Shown: positions 43,062 to 44,857 of the stretch, one piece after another
Numbering within the stretch: position 1 is the stretch's first letter
Layout of the letters: each line of letters starts with the position of its first letter
NCBI GenBank assembly: GCA_028873595.1
Contig: JAPPOV010000003.1
Location: 1 to 44,857 of the forward strand
Direction of reading: 5' to 3'
DNA length: 44,857 nucleotides
Source: Gemmatimonadota bacterium
GTDB taxonomy: Bacteria; Gemmatimonadota; Gemmatimonadetes; Longimicrobiales; Gaopeijiaceae
Made by a program: the position numbers and the translations under genes
Notes under the pieces: model-generated
The model's input: the letters and a program-made list of their open reading frames with translations, nothing else
What the model was told of the DNA's origin: nothing
Databases searched by the model: none

Positions 43062-43427
43062 TTACGCGTCATCGCAATCAGGGCACGGATCGTATCTGAC
43101 CGTCTTACTTTCTTCCATCCAATCCCCGCACTCCTCACCCATGTGGTATGTGCCCTTCCATGCCAACTGACCACTATCGTGATATCCCTCAAACGGTCCG
43201 TGAGGCTCTCCGTCCTTGAACGTCCCCTTCTCACTGAGCTGACCATTCCTGTAGTACTCCTCGAACAGTCCATCCAACTCACCGTCCTTGTAGGCACCCT
43301 TTTCCTTCAGCTGGCCACTCTTGTAGTACACCTGGTAAGGCCCGTCCTTTTTGCGAAACACAAAATCAGACAGGAAGAGGCAAACCAGAATCAAACTGAT
43401 GATTACTCCAGGCTCGATGTTGTCCAT
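43062..43427 (-). CDS. MORN-repeat (YwqK-like) membrane-anchored protein
   Basis: The 121-aa protein starts with a transmembrane or signal-anchor helix (VIISLILVCLFLSDFVF, 8-24). Three imperfect MORN_2-type repeats of about 23 residues follow (YYKSGQLKEKGAYKDGELDG, YYRNGQLSEKGTFKDGEPHG, YHDSGQLAWKGTYHMGEECG). It ends in a CxxC (Cys115-Pro-Asp-Cys118) and acidic residues. Such repeats occur in YwqK-type proteins annotated as toxin-antitoxin antidotes, but no toxin gene is adjacent. It sits 21 nt from the tRNA 5' end, in a region of lower GC than the core genes. Confidence 0.82.
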   Translation of the reverse strand: MDNIEPGVIISLILVCLFLSDFVFRKKDGPYQVYYKSGQLKEKGAYKDGELDGLFEEYYRNGQLSEKGTFKDGEPHGPFEGYHDSGQLAWKGTYHMGEECGDWMEESKTVRYDPCPDCDDA

Positions 43428-43547
43428 ACCCTGACGCTCTTCCTCAGTCTTTCAGGTCGAGAGGATAGGGACCCGAGGCCCCAGAATTCTCGTCAACGAC
43501 CAACGCATTTCTTGTTCGTGCCACTTAAGTACCCGTCAGCGTATCGC

Positions 43548-43583
43548 CTGCCAGTAAGTGGCAGACGGCGATCTCGGCTACCA
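43548..43583 (-). repeat. Repeated switch-like hairpin element, copy 1
   Basis: Minus-strand order: TGGTAG, 13-nt spacer, CTGCCA, CTTAC, TGGCAG. The middle segment can pair with either flank, giving two exclusive hairpins. The element lies 121 nt upstream of the MORN gene start and 89 nt past the BamE-like stop. Similarity to copy 2 extends to about 60 bp (roughly 43537-43597). Confidence 0.85.
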
Positions 43584-43668
43584 AAGACGCCGCGGACGCA
43601 CCGGATTCTACCTCTCGAAGACTTGAGCCCAGGTCATGGTCTACCGTCCGATACGGCGTTCCGGATGG

Positions 43669-43696
43669 AACCTCAACGACGTCTAATGTTGAGGTT
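43669..43696 (-). terminator. Hairpin over the 3' end of the BamE-like gene
   Basis: AACCTCAAC and GTTGAGGTT form a perfect 9-bp stem with a 10-nt loop (arms 43669-43677 and 43688-43696). The stem contains the last codons and the stop of the lipoprotein gene. No T-run follows, so this is a possible intrinsic 3'-end structure rather than a proven terminator. Confidence 0.5.
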
Positions 43697-44116
43697 GTAG
43701 GTAGTGGCCACGCTCTTCCAGTGGGTCCATCCCCACCCCTCCAAGCTGTCATTTCTGAACACAACCGGGGTCAGGTCATTGTCTGGGATATCTGATACGT
43801 AGCCAGTACCAGTGTAGAAGAAGAGGGCTGTGAGAGCATCTTCTGCTGTAGAGTGAAGTTCACTCTTGAAAGGATTCGGCACCCGTGTGTCTCCAGACGG
43901 GCCCATGCGCTCCAATACTTCTTGGATTGTCATGCCTTGTTCCAGAGTCATGAGCCGTGCGTTGTTCTCCAAGGTGATGTCAGAAAAATCGCGAATGGTA
44001 ACAAACGGCAAGCAACCACTGGTCAGTCCACAAGCGACGATCAGAATCGTGGCTCCTCTGATGGTGACTTTCGCTCTGAGTTGAGTCATTGTCGAAATCA
44101 GTTGGCGGGCCTTCAT
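43673..44116 (-). CDS. BamE/SmpA-like small lipoprotein
   Basis: The 147-aa protein has a long signal region and a lipobox (ATILIVAC, Cys at 29, or LTSGC a few residues later). The mature part reads LMTLEQGMTIQEVLERMGPS, the TxxEVxxxMGxP pattern of BamE/SmpA-fold and DUF3192 lipoproteins, then ALTALFFYTGTGY and LTPVVFRNDSLEGWGW, matching the 'xxPLVFxNGxLxGWG' ending of that group. Assignment is by pattern only. It is flanked by both copies of the repeat element, copy 2 ending 24 nt before its start. Codon use and GC are lower than in the main block. Confidence 0.7.
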   Translation of the reverse strand: MKARQLISTMTQLRAKVTIRGATILIVACGLTSGCLPFVTIRDFSDITLENNARLMTLEQGMTIQEVLERMGPSGDTRVPNPFKSELHSTAEDALTALFFYTGTGYVSDIPDNDLTPVVFRNDSLEGWGWTHWKSVATTYNLNIRRR

Positions 44117-44140
44117 ATCGGATCTCCATCAGCGCATACA

Positions 44141-44176
44141 CTGCCAGTAAGTGACAGACGGCGATCTCGGCTGTCA
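44141..44176 (-). repeat. Repeated switch-like hairpin element, copy 2
   Basis: Minus-strand order: TGACAG, the same 13-nt spacer, CTGTCA, CTTAC, TGGCAG. Relative to copy 1 three stem positions differ, and on this strand all pairings survive (one compensatory change plus G-U wobbles). A consensus-like TTGACA (plus strand 44172-44177 read in reverse) overlaps the first segment, so a promoter role is also possible. The element ends 24 nt upstream of the BamE-like gene. Confidence 0.85.
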
Positions 44177-44251
44177 AAGAGGCACCAGACATTGCGCGAC
44201 TGCACCGCTCCCCCGCAGCCTTCCGAATGACTTCAATGCAGGAGGTGAGTG

Positions 44252-44731
44252 ATGGGTAAGAAGGAACTACGCGAATCTGTGGGACTACTCGCTGTGGTCC
44301 TCAGTCTCGTATTCGTCGGACTCGAAATGCGTCAAAACACCAATATGATGCAGGCCCAGATCAGGAATTCGATGAGCGAAAACACGATGGAGTATCTGGG
44401 ATGGTCCGCCACTTCGGAGTCACTAGCAAATGCCATTTCCGAGGCTAGGCTGAGAGGGCCAGAGGAGCTTTCTCCGTCACAGCGTTGGCAAATCAGAACA
44501 TGGGCGGGAGCCCAAATCCGAGAGTGGGAAAACTCATTTTACCAGAATAAGCTCGGACTCTTCACCGAAGCAGAATTCGTGGCTCGAAAGACGATCTGGA
44601 ATCAGCGTCTGACAAAAGACCCCACCCGCGCCGTGTACCGCGACCTATGGTCTGAGTTCGCAGACACATTCGCGCCTGACTTTCGAGCGGAAATAGACCA
44701 GATCATCAAGGAAGGGTCAGTAAGCGATTAG
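44252..44731 (+). CDS. Hypothetical single-pass membrane protein
   Basis: The ATG at 44252 is chosen over the GTG at 44249 because AGGAGG (44240-44245) lies 6 nt upstream, the strongest ribosome-binding site I noticed in the window. The 159-aa product has one N-terminal helix (VGLLAVVLSLVFVGLEM, 11-27), then QNTNMMQAQIRNSMSENT and a soluble helical part rich in Trp and Arg. It resembles a widespread group of uncharacterised proteins with a 'helix-x-RQNTxxxxA' start, of unknown function. It has lower GC than the core genes and runs opposite to the neighbouring lipoprotein gene. Confidence 0.75.
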   Translation: MGKKELRESVGLLAVVLSLVFVGLEMRQNTNMMQAQIRNSMSENTMEYLGWSATSESLANAISEARLRGPEELSPSQRWQIRTWAGAQIREWENSFYQNKLGLFTEAEFVARKTIWNQRLTKDPTRAVYRDLWSEFADTFAPDFRAEIDQIIKEGSVSD

Positions 44732-44752
44732 GGCGCAAAATCAATTGCGCCC
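44731..44752 (+). terminator. Perfect stem-loop touching the stop codon of the last gene
   Basis: GGGCGCAA (44731-44738) pairs with TTGCGCCC (44745-44752) around an AATCAA loop. The first base of the stem is the last base of the stop codon. A run of C, not T, follows. It may act as a 3'-end structure or as part of a recombination or cassette boundary. Confidence 0.5.
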
Positions 44753-44857
44753 CCCCCTAGAGCCCAGCCAATGCGCCACAAATTCTGTCACAATTGGCAC
44801 GGATAATCGCCGATTACTGAAATAATAAATCACATCAAATAACTGATTTCAAAACAA
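44753..44857. other. AT-rich right edge, no gene seen
   Basis: After a C-run, the last 100 bases turn clearly AT-rich compared with the rest of the window. They contain one perfect inverted repeat, TAATCG-C-CGATTA (44804-44816). No coding frame or RNA gene is recognisable before the edge. Confidence 0.5.

Noticed and set aside
43525..43764. Short minus-strand frames over both repeat copies encoding AEIAVCHLLA
   Set aside because: The shared peptide is simply the translated repeat; both frames overlap the BamE-like gene and lack a ribosome-binding site.
43041..44857. Typical integron or tRNA-integrated island
   Set aside because: No integrase gene, no recognisable attC core sites, and no direct copy of the tRNA 3' end was found; only a cassette-like look remains.
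1..44857. CRISPR arrays, prophage structural genes, IS transposases
   Set aside because: None was recognised on either strand.

Overview
The window looks like one contiguous piece of a high-GC bacterial chromosome from a Gram-negative (diderm), aerobic heterotroph. It has a TonB-dependent receptor, an outer-membrane barrel protein, several lipoproteins, Tat-exported enzymes and the periplasmic MsrPQ repair system. The overall flavour (a TonB receptor rich in 'DSVPPDS'-type linkers, many exported peptidases, a separate-subunit methylmalonyl-CoA mutase, an LpoA-like protein beside ribosomal protein S1) suggests Gemmatimonadota or a close relative. That placement is an impression from gene style, not a phylogeny.

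Region 1 (1-25.5 kb) is almost entirely minus-strand and densely packed, with many overlapping stop/start codons. Read in the direction of transcription it runs: TonB receptor; RNase Z with a small coupled HExxH protein; aroA-cmk; two hairpins; rpsA with an LpoA/LppC-like lipoprotein and the acyl-CoA carboxylase beta subunit; a double-PDZ protein; biotin carboxylase, rlmD, biotin carrier and methylmalonyl-CoA mutase; an FmdB-type zinc ribbon protein with argS; a PfkB kinase; purM; an outer-membrane barrel protein; and ribD-ribE-ribBA, which runs off the left edge. The carboxylase subunits and the mutase together give most of the propionyl-CoA to succinyl-CoA route; the epimerase and the B12-binding mutase subunit are not in the window.

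Region 2 (25.6-37.2 kb) is plus-strand and devoted to the cell envelope. It starts with exported proteins (a Tat-exported PLP aminotransferase, an S9 peptidase, a thioredoxin-like protein), then msrP-msrQ for repair of oxidised methionine, then a small Cys/His-motif membrane protein that appears to start at a CTG overlapping the msrQ stop. A tight five-gene lipid-modification operon follows: desaturase, FAD amine-oxidase-like protein, DUF1365 protein and two CFA-superfamily methyltransferases that lack the canonical bicarbonate-site cysteine. This is the most attractive candidate for an undescribed pathway: modification of membrane acyl chains (methyl-branched, conjugated or furan fatty acids) linked with oxidative-damage repair.

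Region 3 (37.2-43.0 kb) holds a CPXCG zinc-ribbon protein, ornithine carbamoyltransferase and arginine deiminase without a carbamate kinase, a class-A beta-lactamase-like lipoprotein, a subtilisin-type lipoprotein and tRNA-Leu(UAA).

Region 4 (43.0-44.9 kb) differs in texture: lower GC, small unrelated hypothetical genes (MORN-repeat, BamE-like lipoprotein, single-pass membrane protein) and a repeated element of about 36-60 bp. On the minus strand both copies of this element can form either of two mutually exclusive hairpins. The region has the look of accessory or cassette-type DNA.
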